Counted from the stretch's first letter, positions 30,111 through 40,135 are shown. The stretch is 64,000 nucleotides of DNA from Phytophthora sp. 'mugwort' (GCA_033558025.1 JAUCEF010000006.1:2108001-2172000), one strand, 5' to 3'. Numbers and translations: made by a program. The notes: generated by a model from the sequence alone, not told the origin.

Positions 30111-32009
30111 ATGGTTGAGCTCTACACTCAAGTGGTGCCCGACACCTCCGGGGGCGCCAAGGTCAATTGGGCCGACATTCTCATCATCGTGGCCGTGCTC
30201 TTCTTCACGATGGTTGTGGCCGTCATCGCATCAATCCAAGCTGGCGAGAGCCACTTGGCCAAGTATTTTCCATGCATTCATCGCGCCAAACGCAACGAAG
30301 ATCAAGTGCTCGAGTCGCCCGGCGACGTCTATGTGGTCCCAGAGACGACACCGAGCAAGAAACTACCCGCTGGAGACGAGCGTGGCTCGACCATCTCTCA
30401 GAACCGCCCGTCAGCTTCGCTCGTTGCGCGGGACGGCCCAGGACTCCAGGTCAACGCCGTGTCCAACTTCTTCCTCGCTGACCGCGGTATGAAATGGTAT
30501 TTTGTGGGTGGCGCCCTCTTTGCGAGCAACATTGGTGCTGAACATTTCATCGGCATGGCCGGCGATGGTGCTCGTCGCGGCATTGCAGTGGCCATGTACG
30601 AGTGGTATGCTGCCATCTTGATCCTGTGTCTCGGCTGGATCTTCTCGCCCATTTACCGCCGCTGTGGCGTGTACACGACGCCAGAGTTCCTTGAGTACCG
30701 CTTTGGGGCGCCGTGCCGCCACTACTTGTCACTCATTACAATCATCATGTACGTTTTAACCAAAATGAGTGCGAGTATCTATGGCGGTGCAATCGTTTTC
30801 CAGGCGACTCTCGGATGGAACTTGTACCTCGGAGCGGGCGTCTGTATTGCTCTTAGTGCCATGTACAGCATTGCTGGAGGTCTCCGTGCTGTCATGTACA
30901 CGGATTTGTTCCAAATGTGCGTCTTCACCCTTGGAGGCCTCGTCGTGTTCTCATACTCTGTGAACCAGATTGGTGGCTTTGAGGGCATAAAGGACAATTT
31001 GGCTAACCAGGACCGCTCAGACTGGTTCCACCTGTGGAAACCAACTGATGATGCCGACTACCCATGGACAGGTATGATCTTTGGTCAACCGTTGGGCTCA
31101 ATTTGGTACTGGTGTATGGATCAAGATCTCGTACAGCGTGTGCTGTCCGCTAAGGACACGGCCAATGCAAAGGCTGGCTGCTCATTCGCTAGTATGCTGA
31201 AGGTGCTTCCGCCGTTCCTGATTGTTATCCCCGGCATTATTGCTAGCATCTATTTCGACTTCAGTAAGATTGAGGACGGTACGGACGCCGCGTACCCGAC
31301 GTTGCTTACGGAGATGATGCCTCACGGAATTATTGGCCTGATGATTTCCAGTATCATTACGGCTATGATGTCAAGTCTTGCGTCCGTGTTTGCTGCTGGC
31401 TCGTCAGTCGTCACGAATGATATCTACCTCAAGTTCCGCCCGGATGCTTCGCACAAGCAGCTCGTGTGGGTCGGTCGCATGAGCATTCTTTGCTTCGCCG
31501 TGCTGAGCTTCTGCTGGATCCCCATCATGCGCAACGGAACGGGTCTTTACGAGCAGATTGTGGAGATCCAGAGCTACTTGACCCCTCCCATCGGTATTGT
31601 GCTCGTGCTTGGTGTTGCTTGGAAGCCGGCGAATGTGTACGGTGCGTTCTCGGCCATGGTTGTGGGCGGTCTGCTCGGTTTTACCCGTCTTATCTTCGTG
31701 ACCATTAAGGACGACAGCATGGATGGAGATCTCCCGGGCGTCGTGAACACGTTTTTCTACATGAATTTCCAGCACTTTGCTCTGCTCTTGTGGATCACAG
31801 CGATGGTCGTGTGCGTTGTGGTGAGTCTGCTCACCCAGCACAAGAACCGTCCGTCAGAGGAGGTGCGCAAGTACATGATCCACTGGGATAAGGTTCTGAA
31901 ACTCGACGCCACGGAGCTTGCCAAGCCAATGTGGGTCAATGTTCTCGTCGCTGGCAGTGGTATTGCTGCTCTTGCCGTCACATTCAGCATGTGGATCTAC
32001 TTCGCATAA
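30111..32009 (+). CDS. Sodium/solute symporter (SSS/SLC5 family)
   Basis: This is a 632-residue membrane protein starting at ATG 30111 (MVELYTQVV). The frame is open further upstream but has no ATG there. After a first span (WADILIIVAVLFFTMVVAVI) there is an unusual hydrophilic loop of ~90 residues. The SLC5 signature SNIGAEHFIGMAGDGAR follows, then about twelve hydrophobic spans, with GGLRAVMYTDLFQMCVF and SSIITAMMSSLASVF (the Na2-site helix region of SSS proteins, with S-S-L-A). The family couples inward sodium flow to uptake of sugars, inositol or other small solutes across the plasma membrane. The length is normal for SGLT-like members. The substrate cannot be told. No introns are seen. 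Codon use is GC-biased at third positions, as in the other intact genes. Confidence 0.9.
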   Translation: MVELYTQVVPDTSGGAKVNWADILIIVAVLFFTMVVAVIASIQAGESHLAKYFPCIHRAKRNEDQVLESPGDVYVVPETTPSKKLPAGDERGSTISQNRPSASLVARDGPGLQVNAVSNFFLADRGMKWYFVGGALFASNIGAEHFIGMAGDGARRGIAVAMYEWYAAILILCLGWIFSPIYRRCGVYTTPEFLEYRFGAPCRHYLSLITIIMYVLTKMSASIYGGAIVFQATLGWNLYLGAGVCIALSAMYSIAGGLRAVMYTDLFQMCVFTLGGLVVFSYSVNQIGGFEGIKDNLANQDRSDWFHLWKPTDDADYPWTGMIFGQPLGSIWYWCMDQDLVQRVLSAKDTANAKAGCSFASMLKVLPPFLIVIPGIIASIYFDFSKIEDGTDAAYPTLLTEMMPHGIIGLMISSIITAMMSSLASVFAAGSSVVTNDIYLKFRPDASHKQLVWVGRMSILCFAVLSFCWIPIMRNGTGLYEQIVEIQSYLTPPIGIVLVLGVAWKPANVYGAFSAMVVGGLLGFTRLIFVTIKDDSMDGDLPGVVNTFFYMNFQHFALLLWITAMVVCVVVSLLTQHKNRPSEEVRKYMIHWDKVLKLDATELAKPMWVNVLVAGSGIAALAVTFSMWIYFA

Positions 32010-32153
32010 GAGCGAAGACAACAAAGCAACAAAAGAGAGAGAGAAAATTGTACGTATGTGAGGTTGCTTCAGTGAAGCACCATGTAACACTCAAATATCT
32101 ACAGTAGTCACAGTTCCACAGCTTTTTGTGATGAGATGAAGATCTCGCTGCAC
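32010..32153. other. Convergent 3' intergenic gap
   Basis: A short gap lies between the 3' ends of the symporter and CBM9-like genes. An AAGAGAGAGAGAAAA run at about 32032 is the only pattern seen. Confidence 0.4.
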
Positions 32154-33528
32154 TCACTCGATCGCAATGATTCCAGGAGCATTTCTCGCCTTCTCCACGA
32201 CGATGTACCCGTCGTCTTCAATACTCGCGACAAACCTGGAGGCAGAGCGAGTTGTACCCTCTGTCAGTCCAATTTGAGCACTAAACGACTTGTCTGTGGC
32301 GTTCACGTCGAGTAGCTTTATGCACTGAACTGCTTCCCGTGAAGTGAAGTACGGCAGTAATTGCTCCATGCTTGACGTGTACGACCCCGTCGCGTTATGG
32401 AGCGCGTGCTGTGCGTAGTAGAACTGGAAACTCACGAAACGCACCCCCCATTCCGGATCAAGTGGCACTTCATCGGTGTTTGGTCGACCTTCGCTCAAGT
32501 TCCATGGGCTGTCGCCTTGTGGGCGAAACTGAAGGTATCCCCACCACTCTGGCCGATGCATATCCACCGCAAATTGTGCACTCCAAACCCAATTTTCTTC
32601 GCTTAACCTCACTTTCTTTTCGTAATGCTGCTTACCAGTGCCGCCCTCCGTGACCACTCGAATTGGCCACTCGACGCGTGAAAAATTAATCCGCCAAAAG
32701 GAATTGGACGCTGGAGGAACTTGTGCCGCTGAATGCAATGCCAGTTTCGCTAATGGTAACGCAATCTCAGCAGTCCAATAGTGAAGATTCTCAGCTACAG
32801 AAGCGAGCAGCAACGCGATTAATTAGACATGACGTAGACTTCATCTTTCAGCGGACTAACGTACATGGATCATTCGTGTGTCCCTTGACAAACACCGCAG
32901 ACCGCATGCCACTGTTCCACATATCGAAACCATGTTGTGGATCTACCCGCGTGCTGTTCTCGTGTCCGCCATCTCTGTACGGACGATTGAGCCACAAGTT
33001 CCACGTGGCATTACGGGCATTTACCTCGAACTCTTTGTAGTTGTGCGTGCTTCCATCAGCATCCACAAACACTTCAAAGTCGTTGTCATGGAAGACGACG
33101 TCGTTGCGCTGTGTCACATTGGCCCAAACGTCGGTCTCCTCGAGATATGCGCCGATGTAGAGGAAATGCTGGTCGTAACGAAGCTTGAACTTGGTGGCGA
33201 ACCACGGCTGCGACCAGAATGCTGGACCGCGAATGTCTTGGAACGACTTGCTCCAAGACACTTCGGCCCACGCTTTCTCGTCCAGAATTCCATCGATGGA
33301 GATGCTCGGCGAGAGCTGATCGGTTGGTGCTGGGAGGTGATAGGCGGCGTATCGGCGAGGATGCAGGTGTGTGAAGTCACATTGGGACGGCCACGTCGTC
33401 GACACACGCGGATCAGAAGCTGAGCGTGGTTGTTGAACGTGGTGCACTTCAACGGCATTCGGAGAAGTCGATCGTGGCAGGATCAGAGTCAGCAGCGCGA
33501 TCAGCTCGAGGTGCACGATGCGGAGCAT
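32154..33528 (-). CDS. Secreted CBM9/DOMON-like carbohydrate-binding protein, two exons
   Basis: Exons 33528-32865 and 32794-32154 join in phase (intron 70 nt, GTACGT...CTGTAG) to 1,305 nt (434 residues). The N-terminus MLRIVHLELIALLTLIL is a clear signal peptide. The body matches the CBM9-like/DOMON-type fold: SPSISIDGILDEKAWAEVSW, FKLRYDQHFLYIGAYLEE, DNDFEVFVDADGSTHNYKEF, FEVNARNATWNLW, WTAEIALPLAKL, WRINFSRVEW, and the segment with WSAQFAVDMHRPEWWGYLQF. In bacteria this family binds carbohydrate, and oomycetes have secreted members of unknown substrate. A C-terminal region of ~130 residues (CIKLLDVN..., about 330-434) follows the domain. It is divergent to the elicitin gene, with ~950 bp between ATGs. 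Its 5' end is present again at 62587-62745. Confidence 0.85.
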
Positions 33529-34433
33529 GATGATTGCAGGAAGATCTCAACACATGACAGTCGCAAATAGGACATCGTATGCGACTACACAATTTATACA
33601 CAAGGCAACTTCAACTACATTCTCCAGTTTTACAGAAGACGATCCAGACCTTGTTGAATTCAGTACAGTACACCAACACGAGTTGGCTCAATTTGTTGAG
33701 CCCATACTTACTACAAGTGTCATTGATACTCTATTATCCGTAACACTTCAACGCGAACAGATTTTCCCGCAGGGCAGTCGAACACCAACACGCTAGATAC
33801 GGACGTGAGAGGTTTGGGTCGTTTTAGCACACTCAAAAGTTTGCACAGACTAATCATGGGGTTGCTTGCAAGCAAATCACCGTGGAATAGCGACGTCTAA
33901 ATAAAACTCCGCCGACTCAGAGTTTGAGCGCCGGAAAGGTATGGCCACAAAGTTCACTTCCGAGCGCTGTCATATGTCAGTTTTTTTTACTTAAGGCAGC
34001 AAGTTGTCAGTGACAATTTTCACTCCTGAACCCTCTAGATTCGAGATTCCAACGGCTGAGGTGAAAACGTCCCGTTTGTACAATGCCATCTTCGTGGTCT
34101 TGCGTTGTGTACTAAAAGCAACATTGTAAGTGGTTTAACTCATTGAAGTTGTAGCAACTTGCTTTCTAAGTTTTATGCTGTGCCACGATAGCCACTGAAG
34201 CAGTCACGGGCCCCGTGAACGGACCCCGGATGTAAGTCACGAGCGTAAGTCTCCCTGGACACCATCCTTGTTGAAGTGAACGCAGCAAAAGAGCCACAAG
34301 GTAATGGTCGCATCTGTGACTTCCATCTTCTGTTGAATGGGGGCACAACAACGTCGGCGCGCGTCCGCAGTTTGAGGAGAGCTCTCGTCTCCGATTGACG
34401 CCGTCTAACTTCGTTATCGAAGCTCGCCTAAGA
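33529..34433. other. Divergent intergenic region between CBM9-like and elicitin genes
   Basis: This holds the promoters of both genes. Between 34166 and 34351 (minus) lies a 61-codon open frame that is identical in the duplicated arm. That is expected from the high DNA identity of this stretch and does not by itself prove a gene. A 7-base inverted repeat CTTCGTTATCGAAG lies at about 34408-34421, just upstream of the initiator. Confidence 0.5.
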
Positions 34434-34449
34434 GCTCATTATCCAATCT
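34434..34449 (+). promoter_or_regulatory. Oomycete initiator-like element of the elicitin gene
   Basis: GCTCATTATCCAATCT begins 47 bp before the ATG and agrees at most positions with the 16-nt oomycete initiator consensus (GCTCATTYYNCAWTTT). Transcription probably starts within it. Confidence 0.7.
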
Positions 34450-34480
34450 TCCTCCAAGCTCCAACATCAGCGTCACCACC

Positions 34481-34840
34481 ATGAAGACCTTCGCCTACGC
34501 CACTGCCGCCGCCGTCGCCTGCCTTGCCACGCAGTCTGTCGCCTACGACAAGACCACCGTGTGCCGCGCTTCGGAGACTGTCAAGCTGCTGGAGCTCGCC
34601 TCGAACCCGCACCTCGACTCGTGCCAGACCGCCTCGGGCTACTCGTTTGTGCCACCCAAGGCGTACCCCACGGAGGCCCAGATCCGACTCATGTGCCTCA
34701 CGCCGGACTGCCACGCGCTCATCGCTGACCTCCTGGCCCTCCAACCGTCCGACTGCGTGATCAACTTCGGCACCGTATCGATCAACGTGCTGGAGCTGGC
34801 GGAGAGCTTCTCGCCCAAGTGCACGGCTCTCGGCCTCTAG
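34481..34840 (+). CDS. Elicitin-family secreted protein, copy 1
   Basis: The protein has 119 residues with an N-terminal signal peptide of about 20 residues (MKTFAYATAAAVACLATQSV), followed by a mature domain of ~98 residues, the usual size of class I elicitins. Six cysteines in the mature part (C28, C48, C72, C77, C92, C114) fit the three-disulfide elicitin fold. The LCLTPDCHALI-type segment is here MCLTPDCHAL. Elicitins are secreted sterol/lipid carriers of Phytophthora and relatives, which cannot make sterols. Several members are recognised by plants as defence elicitors. No C-terminal extension or GPI signal is present. It is a single-exon gene with strong third-position GC bias. Compared with copy 2 it differs at residues 7 (A/V), 88 (Q/E) and 113 (K/N). 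Confidence 0.9.
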   Translation: MKTFAYATAAAVACLATQSVAYDKTTVCRASETVKLLELASNPHLDSCQTASGYSFVPPKAYPTEAQIRLMCLTPDCHALIADLLALQPSDCVINFGTVSINVLELAESFSPKCTALGL

Positions 34841-35507
34841 GCTTAGGCGATCAAGCTCGTCACGGACAGAAACAACTCGAAGTACTCAAACTCATGAATT
34901 AAGTTGTGTTTTTGATGTGACATTAACTCGTTTTGTTTTGGGGTCTTAGGTTCGCATCTTTATTGTTTAGTTGGCGTGTTCTGTTGGCCCTTGCGTCTTA
35001 TTGACTTGGCATTACTGTTTGTGGGAAGAGGGGTGTATTGCGAAATACTAATATCTACAAGAATCAAGATATTACTGCTACTGACGTTCACCATAGTTAG
35101 TAGTTAAAGCTTCGGCGGGAATATACTTATAAAGGGGATCACGCTGCTGAGCCCGGATATTTATGTGGGAATGTGGTTACATCCTGTAGCTTTCCGGGGC
35201 CCCCAAAAAGCCGGTTTCAGTTTATCTTTCGAAGTGCCAAGAAAAATAAGTTCTGTGACGTGATACAAACAAATCCAAAATGTCAAATCCCCCCCCGCAA
35301 ATCAGTGGCGGGAACGAAGCGACCGAAGGCACGCTGCCGGCGATCGTAATGGTGCGTACGCGTTCCCCTTGTTCCCTCTTTCGTACAGGCTCGAAGCGGG
35401 AGGGCACTTTATACTGAGTTGTATTGTGCTTATTCTCGGTTCTGCACAAGCTGCCCTCATATCCTGGACACAGGAAGCAAGTGCCGCCGAGACTTCTCGC
35501 TTAGTCC
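34841..35507. other. 3' flank of elicitin gene, no gene recognised
   Basis: Homology with the second arm runs to about 35115. After that a short frame from ATG 35280 (MSNPPPQISGGNEATEG) runs to a stop at about 35420, and could be a 5' exon of the following coiled-coil fragment (donor GTGCGT at about 35352). The joined frame does not stay open, so this is not called. Confidence 0.3.
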
Positions 35508-36008
35508 ATGGTCTCTGAAGCAGCCCACTTGTATCGTGAACCCAAGGTTGATGCAGAACTCCGTGCACAAGCCGAGGCGCATCGCGGGGACCTCCGAGCG
35601 CGTCGTCGCGTTCGAGTCAACGCCGGAAACGCGTCAAATGGCTTCACCGATGGAAGTGTCGACATTGCGAGGGAGATTGATCTCACAAGTGCGGAGCGTA
35701 CTATCGCGAAAAAGCGTGACCAAATGACTTTAACGATAGATGCGCTGAGAAAGAATATGCTGACGCGTGCGCGAGAGAATGCAATGATAAAACAGCGTAT
35801 TACGGATTTAAGTGCGTTACAAGAGGTGTTGGAGCAGTTATAAGCTGAGGATCTAGATCTAGAAGTGGAGTCTTCGATCAGCGGCTCTGACTACGATGAC
35901 GAGAGTGCTACACGTAGCGGTCACGGTGCTGATACTGTTCACGTTGGAGACGATGCTGACAGTGAAGACGGTGACGAAGAAGAGAGTGATGAAGACGAAG
36001 AAGATTAA
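35508..36008 (+). pseudogene. Coiled-coil plus acidic-tail protein, interrupted by an in-frame stop
   Basis: From ATG 35508 the frame encodes an Arg-rich helix and then a heptad-like stretch (SAERTIAKKRDQMTLTIDAL, RENAMIKQRITDLSALQEVL). It stops at TAA 35841-35843, then continues in the same frame with a highly acidic tail (EDLDLEVESSISGSDYDDES, then DGDEEESDEDEED) to TAA 36008. One stop therefore separates two parts that appear to belong together. Upstream of the ATG another frame (EASAAETSRLVHG) suggests a lost N-terminus. It may be a host gene or the first part of a transposon protein. The family is not recognised. Confidence 0.4.
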
Positions 36009-36199
36009 CCAAATCGCCACCGGAAGGGACACCGGAAAGGAGCCCGGAAAACAAAAGGTGCTCGGCCCAGCAGAATGTCATCGCTGATGTTTTCTTTTTA
36101 TGGATTTCAGCGTTCGCAGGCTTCATGGAAACACTTTCACACAACGTTCGATACATTCCAGGCCAAGACGCATCAGATGTTTTCTTCTCGCACTAGCAC

Positions 36200-38740
36200 A
36201 TCTGTGCAAGTCGTAACAAGCAGATACGCACCGCTGCGACTCGTGAGGTTACCGAGACCGGAGAATCTTGCGAGGTGGTGGAAAAGAGGAAATTTATCCG
36301 TTACCTACCGGACGATTGGGACCCGTATTGCAAGACACTGAAGTGTACCCATGCGCATATTCAAAAGCCTAGAGGCTCTGGAAAGCGAACGCATACGAAA
36401 GTTCGCGATACCAAGTGCACGGCTCAAGTGAATGCGCGTGTTGTTTCGGATACCGCGAGGTGGTATATCGCAGTCAACGCGAGTGGGAGTCACGACCACT
36501 TTGTCACCAAGCATCAATGGCATAACTATGTTGAGAATCGCACTATCGCTGATGACCAGCTTACTTGCGACGCCGAGCAGATGTATAAAAGCTGGCCACA
36601 CGTGAAAGGCATCATGTTGTATCTGCGCAAGGAGACTGGTAAGTGTCTTGTACTATTCCGGTTTAGATCCGGCGTGCGCTCGTTTTGCTAACGGCTGCAT
36701 ATGTGTGGTCAGGCAAGCTTACTACTCTACGGGACGTCCACAACATGGTTCAAAGCATGAAGAAAATTGAACGGGCTGGCCAAACCGACGCTGAGAGAGC
36801 GTTAGGAATTCTCAAAGAATTCTGTGTGGGGGCAGGAGGCAATGCTGCGGATCTGATGGTGGCCTCTGAGCGAAGGTTGCACGTATTGTCACATTCCAGA
36901 GCTCGCGGATGAAGCGATTGTTTTGCGCGTTTCCGGAGGTGGTGCTTGTCGACTTCACCCACAACACGAACTCCAACCGTTACAAACTTTTCAGCTTGCG
37001 ATCCATTACGTTTTTGGAAAGGTTCGTCATCCGTATAATGTTGTCGTTCTTTGCGATAAGCAACCATATCTAATGCTAACTCCCCGTATGGTCAATATGT
37101 GTTCCATTCGTTGATAGAGAGCGAGGAGATGCCAAACCTACGCATGGCAATCAATAGCTTCAAAAATCACAACCCCTCGTGGGCAGATATCCGTGTGTTC
37201 GTATCGGACAAGGCTGTTCACGAAAGGTCGGTTCTGTAGGAATTCTTCCCACAAGCTAGTCACCTCCTGTGCTAGTGGCACGTGGTAACGTGGCTTAAAA
37301 AACAAGCTGCGCGACTGGCAGCAAGTGTGAAGGTGGAGGTGAAGGGCATCATGAAGGCGCTGGTCTACGCCAGAAGTGCTCAAGTGTACCAGGATGCGAA
37401 GGATGCGCTGCTGTCAACGCTCGGTAGAGACGAGTCATCCCATGTTCGCTTTCTTCATGAAGAACTGGGATAGAACTCAGCATGAATGGGTGCCTTACAA
37501 GAGAGGCAATATCCCTCACCTTCAGAACAACACGAACAATCGACTGGAGAGCAAGTGGGGCAAGATTAAGCAAGTCATCAGGGAATCGTTTATGCTGGAC
37601 GAGACGATAATTGGTCATACTGGACTGCCAGTACTTGATCACGCCGCCGTGGTCGGCCGTCACCATCCAGTTGGCGTTGTGGGACCACACCATGGCTCGC
37701 ATGGCGTCGTCGTGGGCCTGCAGGATTGTCTCAAAGTTGAAGGCCAGGCCGTTCCATAGCGTGAACTCGCCCACCGAGTTGCCCGTGATGAGGCGGCGGC
37801 CTTCAGGTGTCCACGTGAGGCAGTTGACGGGACAGCGCTGCTTGTTGGTGGAGCAGCGAAAAAACTTGGTGCACACGCACGAGGCCAGATCGTCGTCACC
37901 AGGGTAGGCCAAAGGTGGCAGCATCTGCTTCTTGTATCCACGCTCATGTCATTACAACAGTCCGCTGAGGATGAGTATGTTGCACAATATCACGAAGTGG
38001 GTATCCTGCCAGCTTTGGGAGCGGATCCAGAACTAGCGTCGGTGGCCATGCAGATAAGCGATTATGCGTTCAAGTTAATCGAGGGACAGCACGAATTTGC
38101 CGTCGGACCCCACGCGGACTACGCCATAGAAATATCCGTGGATGGCAAGGCCGTGCTGATAAAATCATCGACCCAAAGCAAGAACGTCGTTGACACGGTG
38201 GTACGCGCGCATTGTGTGTGGCAATACGTTCCGTGGGCGTCATGTGCTGATATGGATATCCTACTAACTGAGACCATTGTTGCTATGTATCTGGTGTCTG
38301 TAGAAATGGCAGTGTGACTGTATCTTTATGCGGACGTGCATATTGCCGTGCAGGCACGTAAGCACTTTCGCTGGAAGAATAACTACGAGACACTTATTCC
38401 GTCGCTTCGAACGTTCTCGGCTCGCTGGGTTGTTCACAGCTCTATCCACAATATTGATAAAGGAGACGTTGGAGTGGGCGCCGTGAACCAGATTAGCTGT
38501 ACCAGGGAGCGCAATGAACCCGCTGTGGCAACGGCGGACAAATATATCCAGTGTAAAGCCGTAGCGGAGAAGATCACGGATCGTATGACTCTGCAGTCAA
38601 CACCGACCTATCAGGTTGCCTCGGAATGGATGCAGGAGTTCTATGATGCGTTGCAGCAAAGTGACATTCCAAGTTTCGTAGCAGGAGCCACAGCCCGTGG
38701 CAATCTGACCGCTATATATCGTACCGCATCTCGCATGTAG
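36200..38740 (+). pseudogene. MULE (Mutator-like) transposase with FAR1-type N-terminus, decayed
   Basis: Parts in order: a WRKY/GCM1-type zinc-binding N-terminus (EVVEKRKFIRYLPDDWDPY, CKTLKCTHAHIQ...TKCTAQVNARVV...SHDHFVTKHQWHNY, 36270-36640); an intron-like gap and KLTTLRDVHNMVQSM (about 36715); the DDE core with VDFTHNTNSNRYKLF (about 36948) and an altered C.WHVV block (about 37270); [20 protein letters not shown] (about 37510-37575); and, after the foreign insert at 37610-37940, [20 protein letters not shown] and the SWIM-type region (about 38330-38480). Several stops and frame changes make it inactive. MULEs normally have long terminal inverted repeats and a 9-bp target duplication, but I could not find either. 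The 54-bp tandem repeats at 38791 lie just past its 3' end. Confidence 0.75.
37610..37940 (-). pseudogene. Captured fragment of WDR33/Pfs2 (polyadenylation factor WD40 protein)
   Basis: On the minus strand an uninterrupted frame reads [19 protein letters not shown]..., then [60 protein letters not shown] and [17 protein letters not shown]. This is the start of the WD40 propeller of WDR33 (Pfs2/FY), the subunit of the mRNA 3'-end processing complex that helps bind AAUAAA. The fragment covers about 110 residues with no stop and no intron. Outside it, on both sides, the plus strand is MULE coding sequence that joins naturally (MLDETI to TLMSLQQS). It is therefore an insertion or capture, not a gene. 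An ATG at 37924 starts a 191-codon open frame that runs out of the WDR33 part into antisense MULE sequence, ending at 37349. Confidence 0.75.
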
Positions 38741-38790
38741 AGAGCTGCAGCCTCATATGAGATGCACCCTTGTATTGGACAATTAAAATA

Positions 38791-38898
38791 ACTTGTCATA
38801 CCTATAAAAAATCGCATGTTAAGAGATGCATCTCTCCAATGGCCACTTGTCATACTTACCTAAAAATCGCGTGTTAAGAGATGCATCTCTCCAATGCC
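38791..38898. repeat. 54-bp tandem repeat, two units, with internal palindrome
   Basis: Units 38791-38844 and 38845-38898 both begin ACTTGTCATAC and contain the perfect 14-bp palindrome AGAGATGCATCTCT. A partial third unit (GAGATGCACCCTTGTATTGG) precedes at about 38759. It may be part of a transposon end. Confidence 0.85.
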
Positions 38899-38933
38899 AG
38901 TCACTTTGACGCCGATGGCATTCTGCTTATACT

Positions 38934-40135
38934 ATGGCGCGCGTCAAGCCGCGTCCGGTGGGCAGACCACGGCTTGGCGGAAAGGGTCGCCACCGCACCA
39001 AGCACACAATAAAAAGCATTTCTGTAGCAAAAACAAGCTACAGATTCTGTCATTCTGGGACACGGCTCCTCTGCCAAGATGCTGCACACAATTGCACACT
39101 TCTGGCACGACCTTGCTCCTGAGTTCTACAACTCCAAGCGTACCATGATTCAGCGCTGGAGAAGGGACTCGGATAAGTCCGAGGCTGCACTTAAAGGGCA
39201 CAAGGTAGCCATCAAAAGGTTCGTACCGTTGGATGTGGAACGATTCTGTCTAGGGAGATAGAGCTAGAAATTGTAGAGTGGGTTAATAGTCTGAGAAAGG
39301 AAGGTGTGCCCGTGTCACCTCGGATGCTGTCAATTGAAGCCCAACGCATCGCTATGGAAGCTGGAGTCACTACTTTTAAAGCGTCCGACAAGTGGATTAA
39401 AGGCTTCAAGGGTCGACACCGACTGAGCATGCGTGCACCCACCCGGCAAGGCCAAGTCAGCCCTGCTGATAATTGACAAGGTGAAAGCAGAATTTGCAGT
39501 CGAGGTTGATAAAAAAACACGACAATTGGGCATCACACGCATTTTTTTAATGCAGATCAGACAGGTTCGGAATTTATTATTTTTTTTATTTCTTTACTCA
39601 CTTATTACCTAAAATGTTTTTGATTTTGATGTGTGCATACTAGCTGCTTTTATTAGTACCTGCCTACGAGGCGAACGGTAATGCACATGGAGCCCAAAAC
39701 CGTATGGGTTAAGTGCGCTAGTGCTTCGAAGGAGCGAGCAACTGTGATGCTGCTGGGAGACTCGACAGGAATCAAGTACACCGCCTTTGTGGTGTTCAAA
39801 GTGAAGCCATTTAAAATTAAGGAGCTTGTCATAGAAAATGACGAAAAAAAGTACGGCTTCGGCGTTCGGACGTGGCCTGAAATCAAGCGTCTTCAAGACG
39901 AGACGGGACTTCAGATCTACTCGAACGGGAAAGGTACCAGTAAATCGGATGTTTGATTGTACTAATAAATTAACTAACAATTTTTATTTTTCGGTTATTA
40001 TTAAAAACTAGGTTGGTGGAATCGGAAGCTGTGTCAAACGTTTTTAGAGTTTCATTTCGCCAATCGACCGCTCCCGGAGGAGCCTATTCTGATCCTCTGG
40101 GATGATTTCAGTGGGCATTCGACTCCAGAGTAACA
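38934..40135 (+). pseudogene. Pogo-like (CENP-B HTH + DDE_1) transposase, decayed
   Basis: An N-terminal basic part (ARVKPRPVGRPRLGGKG) is followed by IQRWRRDSDK (first HTH, about 39150), then LEIVEWVNSLRKEGVPVSPR and KASDKWIKGFKGRHRLSMRA (CENP-B-type HTH, about 39260-39430). After a gap comes the DDE core: KTVWVKCASASKERATVMLL, SNG-type KYGFGVRTWPEIKRLQDETG (about 39690-39950) and LEFHFANRPLPEEPILILWD (about 40048-40107) with the second catalytic Asp. Blocks lie in different frames, and the first catalytic Asp region near 39550-39660 is not readable. Terminal repeats were not found. Confidence 0.7.

Larger units (their letters stand above)
33395..35115 (+). repeat. Inverted segmental duplication, arm B1
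   Basis: This is matched in reverse orientation by 61025-62745. It covers the first ~134 bp of CBM9 coding sequence, the whole divergent intergenic region, the elicitin gene, and about 275 bp of its 3' flank. Identity is near-perfect over about 34140-34840 and clearly lower at about 33900-34030, where one copy carries extra sequence. Confidence 0.88.

Noticed and set aside
31404..31841. 145-codon minus frame
   Set aside because: It is antisense to the sodium/solute symporter.
32878..33423. 181-codon plus-strand frame
   Set aside because: It is antisense to exon 1 of the CBM9-like gene.
34166..34351. 61-codon frame identical in both duplication arms
   Set aside because: The whole surrounding DNA is nearly identical, so conservation of this frame carries no independent evidence of a gene.
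34439..34744. 101-codon minus frame, repeated at 61244-61567 on plus
   Set aside because: It is antisense to the elicitin coding region. It is present in both copies only because the DNA is duplicated.
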